Under the pieces are notes generated by a model. It made no database searches and was not told where the DNA came from. It saw only the letters and a list, made by a program, of their open reading frames with translations. DNA of 64,000 nt from Mangifera indica (lineage: Eukaryota > Streptophyta > Magnoliopsida > Sapindales > Anacardiaceae). The translations under genes were made by a program, and so were the position numbers. The stretch spans positions 8,680,001 to 8,744,000 of the forward strand of contig NC_058153.1 in NCBI RefSeq assembly GCF_011075055.1, given 5' to 3'. Positions 1 to 10,832 of the stretch are shown here, in pieces (the stretch's first letter is position 1; every line of letters starts with the position of its first letter).

Positions 1-968
1 AACAATTCACAAACTCAAATCTGGAAATTAATGTTCATATGGCACAGAAGCACTTTGTCTTCCAATTTAACCAATCAAATGACCTCCAAAACATACAAAG
101 TATAGATCATTGGAAAGGGTATTCAAAGAGCTTTCTAATGGTATATTATAGCAATCACAACTCAACCAACAAGGCATTCAAAACTTGTTTCAAAATTAGA
201 TGACAAAATCTGAAAATGGCCAAATCACACACTGTGAACAGTATCCGGGCATACAACACACATTCACACTTTGGATTTCAAGGGTAACAAGAAAGTTAAC
301 CAAGGCATAAAGGAAATTTCCACCAACCTTGGGGTCTTCCACCACCAATTCTTCCTCCAAGATGAATTGGATAAAGGAAAAAGCAACTAAAGAAAAGCTA
401 CAAAGCTTTACTTGAATATTTCATTATCAAAGAAGTCTAACCTTTACAAGTGAAAATCCACTTTCATATACAAGAGCAAGTGGTGGAAAAAATTGGGCAT
501 TAATTTGACATGGAAGCTTTTCCCTTCATTTAAGCTTAACCATTCATTCAATACTAAGGTCATACCATATTAATTGAAGAAAACAACAAAAGGGAACAAC
601 TTTTCCCTAAAATGTGGAACTATGTCCACCAACTAAAGTTACTTGCTTCCCATTTAGTTGCAATCCAACTAAATAGGTTTCATGGCATCTTGGGCTCCAT
701 TTAAGTGATGGAAGGCTGCCTCATCTACTTGGGCTTCAAGTGGGCTTGTAGTTGGCTTCTTGGATTCATTTAAGTTTCCATTTCATTAAGGCCTTGGATG
801 CAAGTAATGAGATTGCACCCAAAAGTAAAGTTGGGCCAATGTGGAAAAAGCAATGAATCTTTGGGATTGCATGGAGCTAATTCTTCATTCTCAATGGTGG
901 CTTGAGCCAAATGGAGATTTGATAGAGACTTGGAAGCTAGGGTTGGAGAGGTAGCCGAAAATACATCA
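1..968 (-). repeat. LTR of X type, minus strand, cut by the window edge
   Basis: Read on the minus strand this begins TGATGTAT at 968 and runs to the window edge. It is collinear with the gypsy-X LTRs at 38342-39334 and 49852-51827. About 30 bases at the LTR 3' end (the ATGCACCA terminus) lie outside the window. Whether it is a solo LTR or part of an element continuing to the left cannot be decided here. Confidence 0.85.
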
Positions 969-970
969 CC

Positions 971-1167
971 TTGTTGGTTGAGTTGTGATTGCTATAATAT
1001 ACCATTAGAAAGCTCTTTGAATACCCTTTCCAATGATCTATACTTTGTATGTTTTGAAGGTCATTTGATTGGTTAAATTGGAAGACAAAGTGCTGCTGTG
1101 CCATATGAACATTAATTTCCAGATTTGAGTTTGTGAATTGTTGCATTGCCTTGATGGATATGCACCA
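971..1167 (+). repeat. 3' tail of an X-type LTR, plus strand
   Basis: About 200 bases match the last part of the gypsy-X LTR on the plus strand and end in the LTR terminus ATGCACCA at 1160-1167. It abuts the minus-strand LTR directly, so the two form a large inverted repeat (about 1-170 against 971-1140). No PBS or gag follows, so it is a truncated fragment. Confidence 0.8.
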
Positions 1168-1275
1168 TAAACGCAGCAAGGAGCAGAGCACAACAACCAA
1201 CGCACACTGAAACAGGAAAGAGAATACTATCCACGGAAAGAAAACCTGCTGCTTACACCAAAGAATGGAGTTCAT
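1168..1275 (-). other. Probable fragment of LINE 5' untranslated region
   Basis: On the minus strand this short stretch (a 'ttctttggtgtaagcagcag' block followed by a 'ttctttccgtgg' block) resembles the 5' UTRs of LINE-E (around 60600-60690) and LINE-C (around 41740-41790). It lies exactly where gypsy-Y pol breaks off. The similarity was judged by eye and is moderate, so it could be another repeat. Confidence 0.4.
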
Positions 1276-3359
1276 CAGGCATGTCATCTAACCTTGGGAT
1301 GGGTACCTATATTTGATGGTGATGTTGTTGATTGCCCTACTATCAACACACATTCTATATGTCCCATCTTTTTTTGGTACTAATACTGTTGGAATAGAAC
1401 ACGAACTCATACTCTCCCTTACAAACCCTCTAGCAATTAGTTCCTCCACTTGCCTTTGAAGTTCTTTAGTCTCCATTGGGTTACACCTATAGGCGACTCT
1501 ATTAGGAAGTGGTGCCCCGGGAATGAGGTCAATATGGTGTTCAATACCCCTAAGTGGAGGTAAACCAGGTGGAAGATCACTAGGGAAGACATCCTCAAAT
1601 TCAGCTAATAAGGGTTTCACCTTAGGACTTGGTTCACTCACCCCTTTTTCTCCTCTCCTCTCAACCATCAATAAGGCTAACACTGGTTTTTGAATGGCCA
1701 AGGCTTTCTCAATTCCATTTCTATTCAAAAACAAGTTATCTTTCTTCTTCTCATGTTCAAGTGCTATGGAAGCTAGTTGGACAGGCTTAAGAGGTGTCAA
1801 AGTAATGAGTTTGTTCTGAAATTTAAAAGAATAGGTATTCATCCTACCATCATGTCTAACACTTCTATCATATTGCCATGGCCTCCCCAAAAGTAAATGA
1901 CATGCATCCATAGGAATAACATCACAAAGCACCTCATCAATATAATGGTTGCCAATTGAAAAGGAAATAAGCACTTGCTTAGTAACTTGAAGGTTGGTCC
2001 CATTGCTCAACCATTACAGCTTGTAAGTTTGAGGATGTGGTGTGAAAGATAACTTGAGTTTGTCTACCAACGTAGTTGAGGCAACATTGGCACAACTCCC
2101 ACTATCAATTATCAAAGAACATACTGTTTGGAAAATGTTGAGTCTTTGGTCTTCATAGGGCAAGTTCTTGGCATGTACAACTCTCCTAATGACCAGTAAG
2201 TTCCCCTCATCAGCATCTTGAATGATCTCTTCATCTTCGGCCTCATCATCTCCATGGTAGAGGACTTCATCTTGTTCCTCTTCTTCTTGGTCTTGGATAG
2301 CTTCTTCAATGGCCTGAATCTCCTTGAGAGTCATAACCCTCCTATTGGGGCAATTTGCTTAGAAGTGACCATAACCATGGTACTTGAAACATTTCTTCTC
2401 CATTTGTGCATTCTTTCCCAGCATTGGTCTGTCTCTAGGTAGTTCATTCACCTTTTCCTTGCCCCTATCCTTGTAAGTGGGCACGGATTTGGTGAAAGAA
2501 GGAGAACCTTTGGTGAAGGAGGTTCCCTTGTTGAATGGCTTGGTGGATAGGGGTTTTATGTTCTTTCCTTCTCGTTCCACCTTGATGGCTAATTTACATA
2601 CATCCTCAAATGAGCAATATGGCTAGAGATCAACCATGTTGGCTATATCTTGTCTTAGGCCCCAAGGAACCTAGCAATAGTTTGCTCCTTAAGTTTAGGA
2701 AGTTCACTTCTCATCATGAGTTTCTCAAACTCCCTAATGTATACTTCTACACTATTGTCTCCTTGTTTGAGTGTATGAAGTTTGAGGTAGAGATCTTGCT
2801 TGTGGTTCTCTGGCAAGAATCTTTTTTTGAGTAGTTTCTTTAATTTCTCCCATGTCCTCACTCTACTCTTACCCTCTTGATCTCTTTGTTTTCTCAAATT
2901 TTCCCACCAGAGAGAGGCATAATCCTTAAACTTTAAAATAACTACCTTGCACTTCTTCTCTTCAGAATACCCTTTATAATCAAATACCCTCTCAATAGCA
3001 TGTAACCAATCCATGAAGTCATTCGGGCTAAGGCTACCTTCAAACTCTGGTATGTCTATGTTAAGTCCTTGGTCATCATCCAAGTTTCTTCTACAGGCTC
3101 TAAATTGCTCCCCTTCACTAGAGTCACTATCAATTATCAACTCTTCTCCATGGTGTACAGGTGGAGGGGGTTGTGGGATGGCTAGAGGTGTGGTAGTTCG
3201 GTTTTGGTGTGGGTGTTGGTTTTGGGTGACAGTAAGGTTGCTAAGGATTTGCGTCAATCGGGCCATTTGATCTTTAAGCTCTTGGATCTCCCCTTCAAGT
3301 TTTTGGTGCCCAAATACCCATGGGTGAGGTGGTGAGGATGAGCTACTATCTCTAGACAT
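1276..3359 (-). pseudogene. gypsy-Y gag, protease and start of reverse transcriptase, broken
   Basis: This is the degenerate 5' half of a Ty3/gypsy polyprotein. The Gag start is taken at 3359 (MSRDSSSSS), matching the MSHKRTSSSSSS start of gypsy-X. The Gag core (WWENLRKQRD, LYLKLHTLKQ) runs to about 2655, where a 1-nt loss shifts the frame after RFLG. The knuckle reads CFKYHGYGHF, with the second Cys replaced by Tyr, followed by TAA. The protease keeps LIIDSGSCAN (about 2110), but some eight residues just upstream are missing compared with gypsy-X. Another TAA lies at about 2011-2013. The linker and RT start ([27 protein letters not shown]) follow, then a 1-nt loss after KYRYP and truncation after DELH. 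RNase H and integrase are absent. It is inactive. Confidence 0.88.
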
Positions 3360-3434
3360 GATGGAATGGTGCAAGGAGTGTTAGGTGTTTAATGTGCGGT
3401 GTTTGGATGAAGCTGGTGCTCAGATAAGCTTAGT

Positions 3435-3620
3435 GTTTGGATTTTGGGGTAGTGTTTAAGGTGTAAACTAAGTGTGAGGTTGTTTTTTTAGTGCTGGAAG
3501 TTTATAAAGGCAAGAAATATAGGAGAAGTTTGGATTTTGGAGTAGTGTTTAAGGTGTAAACTAAGTGTAAGGTTTTGTTTTGAGTGCTGGAAGTTTGTAA
3601 AGGCAAGAAATATAGGAGAA
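3435..3620. repeat. 93-bp tandem duplication in the gypsy-Y leader
   Basis: Two imperfect copies (3435-3527 and 3528-3620) begin 'gtttggattttgg', run through 'aaggtgtaaactaagtgt' and end in 'aaatataggagaag'. The last bases of the second copy were used as the target of SINE-1. Confidence 0.85.
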
Positions 3621-3622
3621 GA
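3610..3622. repeat. Left target-site duplication of SINE-1
   Basis: The 13-bp sequence ATATAGGAGAAGA here recurs exactly at 29340-29352, after the poly(A)/TA tail of the SINE. This shows that the two SINE halves are one insertion interrupted by the Tekay-type array. Confidence 0.92.
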
Positions 3623-3776
3623 AAGCCCCATGGGTGGCCTAGTTGTTTAAGGCTGTGGGCCTTACACCTGTGTCCTGGGTTCGAGTCACAGGAGGTCCCA
3701 AATGCTACCACTAATAAGCCTAGGTGTACCCGATCATCGGAGATAGGGGCAAGGCTGGCGACCCCGAGGGTTTACC
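3623..3776 (+). mobile_element. SINE-1, 5' part (tRNA-derived head)
   Basis: This is the head of a tRNA-derived SINE. A box-A-like TGGCCTAGTTG lies at 3635-3645 and a box-B-like GGGTTCGAGTCAC at 3677-3689, with the spacing of an internal RNA polymerase III promoter. A tRNA-unrelated body follows. It is interrupted at 3776 by the Tekay-type array and resumes at 29295. It is not a functional tRNA gene, because the fold beyond the two boxes is not conserved. Confidence 0.85.
3772..3776. repeat. Left target-site duplication of the Tekay-type array (TTACC)
   Basis: TTACC immediately precedes the first LTR and recurs at 29290-29294 immediately after the last LTR. No other TTACC pair flanks any internal LTR junction. 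Confidence 0.93.
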
Positions 3777-5908
3777 TGTAACATCCGAATTCAGGTGTGT
3801 CAGTAAACTCCACTCCCAAAATTACCCCTAGAATGGATTTTACAACTTGTTGTGTAAAGAAATTGTAAAAGAATTAGAGAAAACTACTAAATGAGCAATA
3901 TTTTTCAAAGGGGGTAAAATGGTCATTTTACAAAGATTCAAGGGACAAAGTGGAAATTAAAATTGAAGGGCACACTTGAAATTATATGGTGGTGCTAAGG
4001 GTTTTTGGTAATTGGCTAAGGATAAAATAGTAAATTATGGAAAAGATTAAGGGCAAAATGGTCCAATAGGCTTATAAATTTATTTCTATTCATTTTCTCT
4101 TCCATTTTTGCCGAGAACCTCCATTGTTGAGCTAAAAACTTTCCTTAACCAAAATTCGTCCAAAAACCTAGCTAAACCACCTAATTTCCAGAGGCCCCAG
4201 TTATAAAAAGTGTAGATCTGTCAATTCTGGTCAGTTCTAAGGTAAGAAATTTAATTTTTAAGATATGTAAAATTTGGGAGTTTGATGGATGATCATATTT
4301 TTGGTTGATTAAGGTTGCCAGAAAGAAGAAAAGAAGGTGAATAAGTTTAAATCACCAAATCAGCAAAGAAAAGGTAAGAATTTCATACTTTACATACTTG
4401 AAGTAAATTTGAGTTAGGTTATTTAAATAACCTTTACTTATATCAGTATGTAAGGTATTAGAATTAAGGTGATTTATGCTTAAAAGGATAAAGAAATTCA
4501 TTATGATTCAGGATGTAATTTTTGGCCATAAGGGTAAAAAGGTAATTTTGGCCATAAGGGCAAAAATGTCATTTTATGCGATATAGGTTAATGTTGTTTA
4601 ATTATGTGCATGTTATGTGAAATAACCCTTATATTAAGCCTATATTGTATAATTGAAATTAATTTGAGACATGATATATATTTATATATAAATGCATGAG
4701 AAAATAACATGATGTTTGAGAAGGAATGAAAAGAATAAGGGAAAATAACAAATGCGCATATTTCATAATATGGATATATATGCATACATGAGGAATCATA
4801 ACATATGCATGATTTAGAAAAAAATAAAGAAAGAGGAAAAATATTTTCTAAGTCATGTATGCTTTCATAATGACTCATATGATACAGGAAAGCAGAAAAC
4901 ATACTTAAAATCCTTACACGCCAGCTGTACTGTGTGGACAGTAAATAAAATAATTGGTTGTACTGTGTGGACAACCAGCTGTACTGTGTGGACAGCAAAA
5001 GAAAAATATCAGCTGTACTGTGTGGACAGCAAAGAAAAATATTAGTTGTACTGTGTGGACAGCAAAGAAAAAAAAATGCGTGTAAGAGAGAATTATACTT
5101 GGTATGGTGACTGCAAGTACTATCATATGTAGTCTAGATCGATCAATGAGAAAGAGAGAGAAACAAATTAGTAAATATTTTATGAAAGTCATTTGCATTA
5201 GAATTATGCATACAAGCCTGTGTGGCTGATAAAGAGTTAAGAAAGATGTACGAACAGAAAATAGAAATGTCATGACACTCATACATGCATAAATCATAAT
5301 GAGTGATTCATATCTGTATAATAAGGAAATGAATAAATGTGTGAAAGAAAAGAATTATGATATGTGTTAAATGCGTGTTCTGTGTCAATTATTTTGTTGT
5401 AAATAGTTCAGACACGCTGAGTATGGAAAAAATTATAAAAGATTAATACTGGTATGAAATACTTTAAGTGTTTAGTATGATTTTCTTACTGAGCCATAGT
5501 CGCTCACTCCGTTTAATTTAATATTTTACAGGTAAAGAAATGCAGCAAAGGTTCCCGGGGAGCACTAATGAGACATGAGGCTAAGGCAGGAAGGCACCAT
5601 AATTTTGTTGACTTAAATGTTATGATGTATATGTAATATATATATATATATATACTAGTTTGGAAAATTAGTTATAAAGTTTCTGTGGGTGATAATTTTT
5701 TTTATGATAGTTATTATTATGTACTTATTTTATTTATTATGATTATGTGATGAAAATCCAGTCGATTGGTAGGACTGGTTTGTGTGAATTACAAATTGGG
5801 AGTGTTACAGGGCATAATGAAAAAGAGAAAAATATTCCCCGGGCCCTCTAAAATAAGGGAACTCATGCCGTTTTTCTGTAACACACCCAATGGTTAGGAG
5901 AGGTTACA
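3777..5908 (+). repeat. Tekay-type LTR1 (outer left), 2132 bp
   Basis: It starts TGTAACATCC and ends GAGGTTACA. It contains a five-unit hairpin minisatellite (4921-5066), a TGAGC...GCTCA inverted repeat around 5490-5510, and a TA microsatellite near 5640-5655. At four variable sites (acct/atct, ccccag/cctcag, gcgtg/gcgta, caaag/caagg) it agrees with LTR4 and differs from LTR2 and LTR3. Antisense frames of 136 and 127 codons are present in every LTR copy but have no recognisable product. Confidence 0.95.
4921..5066 (+). repeat. Hairpin minisatellite in LTR1, five units
   Basis: Five units share the core TGTACTGTGTGGACA. In each unit the constant 9-base loop ACTGTGTGG sits between pairing arms GCTGT/ACAGC. 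Unit 2 has TGGTTGT/ACAACCA instead, so the stem is kept by paired changes. In LTR1 the last unit has GTTGT opposite ACAGC (one G-U type pair). Confidence 0.85.
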
Positions 5909-5912
5909 TTTT

Positions 5913-5924
5913 TGGTATCAGAGC
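5913..5924 (+). promoter_or_regulatory. Primer-binding site, body A
   Basis: TGGTATCAGAGC begins four bases after the LTR end. It is the standard plant retrotransposon site complementary to the 3' end of initiator tRNA-Met, where minus-strand DNA synthesis is primed. Confidence 0.93.
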
Positions 5925-6125
5925 GCGATTTTGGGCGCTTAAAAAAAAATATAATATAATGTGTGGTAATATAATACAATATATCTATGGTTTTGCATTC
6001 TAATATTGCATAGGTGCCCCTCATGTCTCATAGATCAGCTCCCGAGAATCGACTGCAGTAAGTTATTTTCTTTACCTGTATTCAAATAATAGAATATTAT
6101 GTAATTACACTTATGCAGTTATTAG

Positions 6126-9100
6126 ATGATGAGTACCACAAGACGAGGACGAGGACGAGGACGAGGTCGTGGAAGGGGTATTCAGAGAGAGACGGGAGAA
6201 CCGTCTAACCCTGCCCCGTCAGTTGGTTCAGGATTTGGGCTAGCAGAAATAAGAGATATAGTTCGTCAGGTGTTGACTGAAAGTCAAGATAGACCCACAC
6301 CTGAAAATATAGCCAGAGATGCCATCCGAGATGAGATTAGAAGTGAGATTCGTGAGGAAGTCATAGAAGAAATCAGAAATGAGATGAGGAATGAAGGAAG
6401 AGGAGAAATTAGAGCTCAAAGGCGACTTGAGCCTATTTATTCCTTACCTAATCAACATACCCCTCATGAATTTAAAGGTACTAAAGATCCTTTAGTGGCT
6501 GATGAATGGATCAAGCAAGTGGAAAGTACTATGGATTTATTTTCTATGACTGATAGAGAAAAAGTTCGGTATGCCAGTTTCTTAATGAGGGGAGAGGCCC
6601 GCGTATGGTGGGACCTAGTTAAAGAAACCAGAAATGTGGATCTGATGACCTGGAAAGACTTTAGAAGGGTATTTGAGGCCCAATACAGAACAGCTGATGT
6701 GGTAGCAGTCAAAGTTCAAGAGTTTATTTCTTTACAGCAAGGAGAGGGTTCAGTAAAGGATTACTCTACCCGTTTTGATGTCTTAGCCAGTTTTGCTCCA
6801 GGTATGGTGAGTACCCCTAGTCTCCGGCTAGACAGATTTCTTCAAGGCCTTAGACCGGAGATAGCCTTGCATATGTTAGCTGGACCACAACCTCCTCAAA
6901 CTTATGAAGAGGCATTGGAGAGAGCATTGAGGTTGGAGGTATATGTTAATAAGCTACCCAGGAATGCACCTTCTATGTCAACACCTCCATCATTGACAGT
7001 ACCCCAAACAGTGATGCCAAGTCAGTCAGCTTTACCTGCTTCATTGACTATTTCTGCACCAGTTACAACATCAGGGGGTAGTTCAATTGGCTCCAGTTTC
7101 AGAAACAATAGGGGAAAAAGAAAATTCCAGTCAAAAGCAAGTAGAAAAGGCTGGAAGAGTGACAAGAAGCCTAGAAAAGAAAATATTCCCCAATGTCAGA
7201 TTTGTGGGAGACGTCATAGTGGGGAATGTTGGTACCAGCAGAAACCGGTGATTTGTTATAGATGCCGACAACCAGGGCATATAGCAAAAGATTGCCAAAG
7301 TACCGAAGTGCCAGTTCAGATACAACCACCACAAAGCCTAATTCCACCAGTGCAACCAGAGAGAGGTACTAATGCACGGGTTTATACAGCTACCCATAGT
7401 CAGACGAAGGCTAGTCCATCTGCAGTTACTGGTCAGCTCTTTTTCCACTCTGTTTCTTTGTATGCATTGATTGATTCAGGAGCTACACACTCCTTTATTG
7501 CACCAGGGGTTATTGAAAGGGTAGGTTTAGTGCCTGTTAGATCTACCCATTCCATTAGAATTGAGATGCCAGATGGTGGGAGTGTGATTACAGATAAAAT
7601 GCTAAAAGACCAGAAGGTAGTGATACATGGGAGAGAGTTAAAGGTGGACTTGATTGTCTTTGATATGCCCGATTTTGATGTTATTTTAGGCATGGATTTC
7701 TTAGAAAGATATGGAGTTGAGATTGACTATAGAAAGAAAAAAGCTCGATTCCAACTTGATAATGGGGATTACTTTACTTTTGGAGAGGGTCATCAGCCTA
7801 GTATGATAATCAGTAATGTAAAAGCACAAAAATCATTAAAAAAGGGGTATACGGGATATTTAGCTCATGTGGTACACGAGCATGATGTTCAAAGATTGGG
7901 TATTCAGGATGTCCCAATAGTACAAGATTTCCCAGATGTCTTTCCTGATGAGCTACCAGGTTTACCTCCAGAGAGAGAGTTGGAGTTTAGTATCGAGTTA
8001 GAACCTGGCTCAGCCCCAATTTCAAAAGCCCCTTACCGAATGGCTCCAGCTGAATTACAAGAATTAAAGAAACAGTTGCAAGAACTTTTAGATAAGGGTT
8101 TTATTAGACCTAGCCACTCTCCTTAGGGAGCACCCATACTATTTGTCAAAAAGAAAGATGGGTCGCTTCGTATGTGCATTGATTACAGGGAGTTGAATAA
8201 ACTGACGGTGAAGAATAAATACCCGTTGCCTCGAATTGATGATTTATTTGATCAATTGAAAGGAGCTTCTGTGTTCTCCAAAATTGATTTGAGATCGGGT
8301 TATCACCAGGTGAGGATTGCAGAGCAAGATATTCCAAAGACAGCTTTTCGAACTCGCTACGGGCACTACGAGTTTGTGGTAATGCCCTTTGGATTGACTA
8401 ATGCTCCAGCAATCTTTATGGATTTAATGAATCGAGTATTTCATGATTGCCTTGACAAATTCTTGGTGGTATTTATTGATGATATCTTGATATACTCCAG
8501 ATCAGAAGAAGAACATATCGAACACTTGAGATTTGTGCTACAAAGATTGAGAGAAAAGAAATTGTATGCCAAATTCTCTAAGTGTGAATTCTGGTTGGAT
8601 CGAGTAGTATTTTTGGGACATGTGGTTACTAAGGAAGGTATAGCTGTGGACCCCAGTAAAGTAGAAATAATATTTGAATGGGTGAGGCCGAAGACTGTGA
8701 AAGAGATTAGAAGCTTTTTAGGGCTAGCCGGCTATTACAGAAGATTTGTTCAAGGTTTTGCTCGGTTGGCCAAACCACTTACAGCTCTTACCAGACAAGG
8801 AACTCCTTTTCTATGGACTGAAGCTTGTGAGAAGAGTTTCCAAGAGCTAAAAAGACGGTTGACTACAGCTCCTATTTTAGTATTACCAGAGGAAGGTGTA
8901 GATTATGATATTTATTGTGATGCCTCGCACAATGGCTTGGGAGCCGTACTGATGCAAAAGGGTAAGGTGATAGCGTATGCCTCTCGGCAGTTAAAAGATT
9001 ATGAAACACGCTACCCTACCCATGATTTAGAGTTAGCAGCAGTGGTTTTTGCTTTAAAAATTTGGAGGCATTATTTATATGGAGTTAAATGTAATATCTA

Positions 9101-10796
9101 CACCGACCATAAAAGTCTAAAATATTTCTTCACTCAGAAAGACTTGAATATGAGACAAAGAAGATGGTTGGAGCTAGTCAAAGATTATGAATGTGATATT
9201 AAATATCAACCGGGTAAAGCAAATGTGGTAGCCGATGCCTTGAGTAGAAAGATTGTCATAGCTCACCTCACCATTCAGATAGAGTTACAAAAAGAGTTTC
9301 AGAGGGAACAGATTGAGGTGATAAGAAGTCAAGTGGCCAGATTGGAAATTCAACCTAATCTCTTCAATGAAATAAAAGAGAAGCAAGTAGAAGATTTGTG
9401 GTGCCAGAAAATAAGTCAACAGATATACGAAGGGAAAACAACTGAGTTTCAAATGATAGATGGAGTGCTCAAGTTCAGAAACAGGGTATGTATTCCCCAA
9501 GATCTGGAGTTGAGAAAGAAAATCCTAAGTGAAGCACATGATACACTTTACACTGCTCATCCTGGGGGAGTAAAGATGTATCAGGATTTAAAGAAAACTT
9601 ATTGGTGGATAGGTATGAAGAAAGATATTGGTGACTATGTAGCTAAGTGCTTGGTATGTCAACAGGTCAAGGCCGAGCATCAGAGACCTTCAGGTTTGCT
9701 TCACCCACTTAGTATTCCTGAATGGAAATGGGAAGATATTTCAATGGATTTCATCATTGGCCTACCTCGAGTACAAAAAGGCTATAATGCATTATGGGTG
9801 ATTGTAGATAGATTGACTAAATCTGCCCATTTTATTCCAGTGAAAGATAGTTTTACTTCAGATCAATTGGCCCAAATTTATATACGGGAGATTGTGAGAT
9901 TACATGGCGTACCCAAAACTATTGTGTCAGATAGAGACCCCAAATTTGTTTCAGCTTTTTGGGGTAGTTTACAAAGAGCATTGGGTACTAGGCTGGCATT
10001 TAGCACAGCATATCATCCTCAAACAGATGGCCAAACAGAAAGGGTGAATCAAATACTAGAGGATATGTTGAGGGTTTGTTGCTTAGATTATAAAATGACC
10101 TGGCATGAAATGATTCCATTGATTGAATTTGCATATAATAATAGTTACCAGTCCACCATTAAAATGGCCCCATATGAGGCTCTTTATGGAAGAAAGTGTA
10201 GATCTCCATTACATTGGGATGATATAGGAGAGCGAGATGATTTGAGTCAAGTTCTTGGGCCTGAGTTAACCCAAAGGATGGTGGAAGATATAAAGATTAT
10301 CAAAACTAGATTGAAGCAAGCTCAGGACAGACAAAAGAGCTACGCGGATTTGAAAAGGAAAGAAGTAGAGTTCCAACCGGGTGATAAAGTTTTTGTGAAA
10401 GTAGCCCCTTACAAGCACGTGATGAGATTTGGAAGAAAAGGGAAACTTGCTCCAAGATTTATTGGCCCATTTGAAATTTTAGAAAAAGTGGGCAAGGTGG
10501 CTTATAGACTTGCACTTCCATCTAGTATGGATCGAGTTCATAATGTATTTCATATTTCTTTATTGAGAAAATACATTAGCGATCCTTCACATGTCTTAAA
10601 ATCAGACGATGTGGAATTAAAAGAAGATTTAGCTTATGAGGAGCAACCAGTGCAGATACTGGACAGAAAAATAAAAGAGCTCCGAAATAAGACAATTCCA
10701 TTAGTGAAAGTATTATGGAAGAATCATAAGATGGAAGAAGCCACATGGGAGGTTGAGCAACAAATGAGAGAGAGATTTCCTAACTTATTTGTTTAA
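6126..10796 (+). pseudogene. Tekay-type Gag-Pol polyprotein, body A, one nonsense codon
   Basis: The frame is the same 1557 codons as in body B, but TAG at 8124-8126 (codon 667) replaces the Trp of the RT motif SPWGAP. Otherwise the frame is open to 10796. Domains in order: Arg/Gly-rich N-terminus, Gag core (about 110-270), CCHC knuckle [14 protein letters not shown] (377-390), protease DSGA (from D450), RT with FIDD (783-786), RNase H (from about D932), integrase HHCC zinc site and DDE (D1208, D1269, E1305), and chromodomain (about 1505-1556). Substitutions private to this copy include IIFEW for ILEW, MLRVCC for MLRACC, and NHKMEE for [10 protein letters not shown] at a conserved RT Trp should stop synthesis of RT and integrase. 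Confidence 0.93.
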
Positions 10797-10818
10797 ATTT
10801 CAAGGACGAAATTCTTTT

Positions 10819-10832
10819 AAGGGGGGAAGAAA
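10819..10832 (+). promoter_or_regulatory. Polypurine tract, body A
   Basis: The purine run AAGGGGGGAAGAAA lies directly before LTR2. In the family this RNase H-resistant tract primes plus-strand DNA synthesis. Confidence 0.88.

Larger units (their letters stand above)
3360..3622 (-). other. gypsy-Y leader, proximal part
   Basis: This is untranslated leader between the Gag start and the SINE insertion. It continues on the far side of the SINE and Tekay-type array at 29353-29444, up to the PBS. No gene is seen. It contains a tandem duplication listed separately. Confidence 0.7.

Noticed and set aside
3635..3689. A possible tRNA gene (box A and box B spacing)
   Set aside because: The sequence continues into a SINE body with poly(A)/TA tail and a 13-bp TSD, and the tRNA fold outside the boxes is not kept.
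4921..5066. Regular short repeats that could suggest a CRISPR array
   Set aside because: The spacers are near-identical AT-rich linkers, the units are degenerate, there is no cas gene, and the context is a plant LTR.
4588..5297. Antisense frames of 136 and 127 codons repeated in every Tekay-type LTR
   Set aside because: They recur only because the LTR recurs. They span AT-rich, non-coding LTR sequence and the hairpin minisatellite, resemble no family, and their lengths follow the repeat number.
6135..6180. Arg/Gly repeat at the Gag start as a separate RNA-binding gene or microsatellite of interest
   Set aside because: It is a short GGACGA-type repeat identical in all copies and part of the Gag N-terminus. 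There is no evidence of a separate function.
8124..8126. TAG shared by bodies A and C as a programmed readthrough codon
   Set aside because: It replaces a conserved RT Trp rather than lying at a gag-pol border, and body B has TGG. Shared descent or conversion of a nonsense mutation is simpler.
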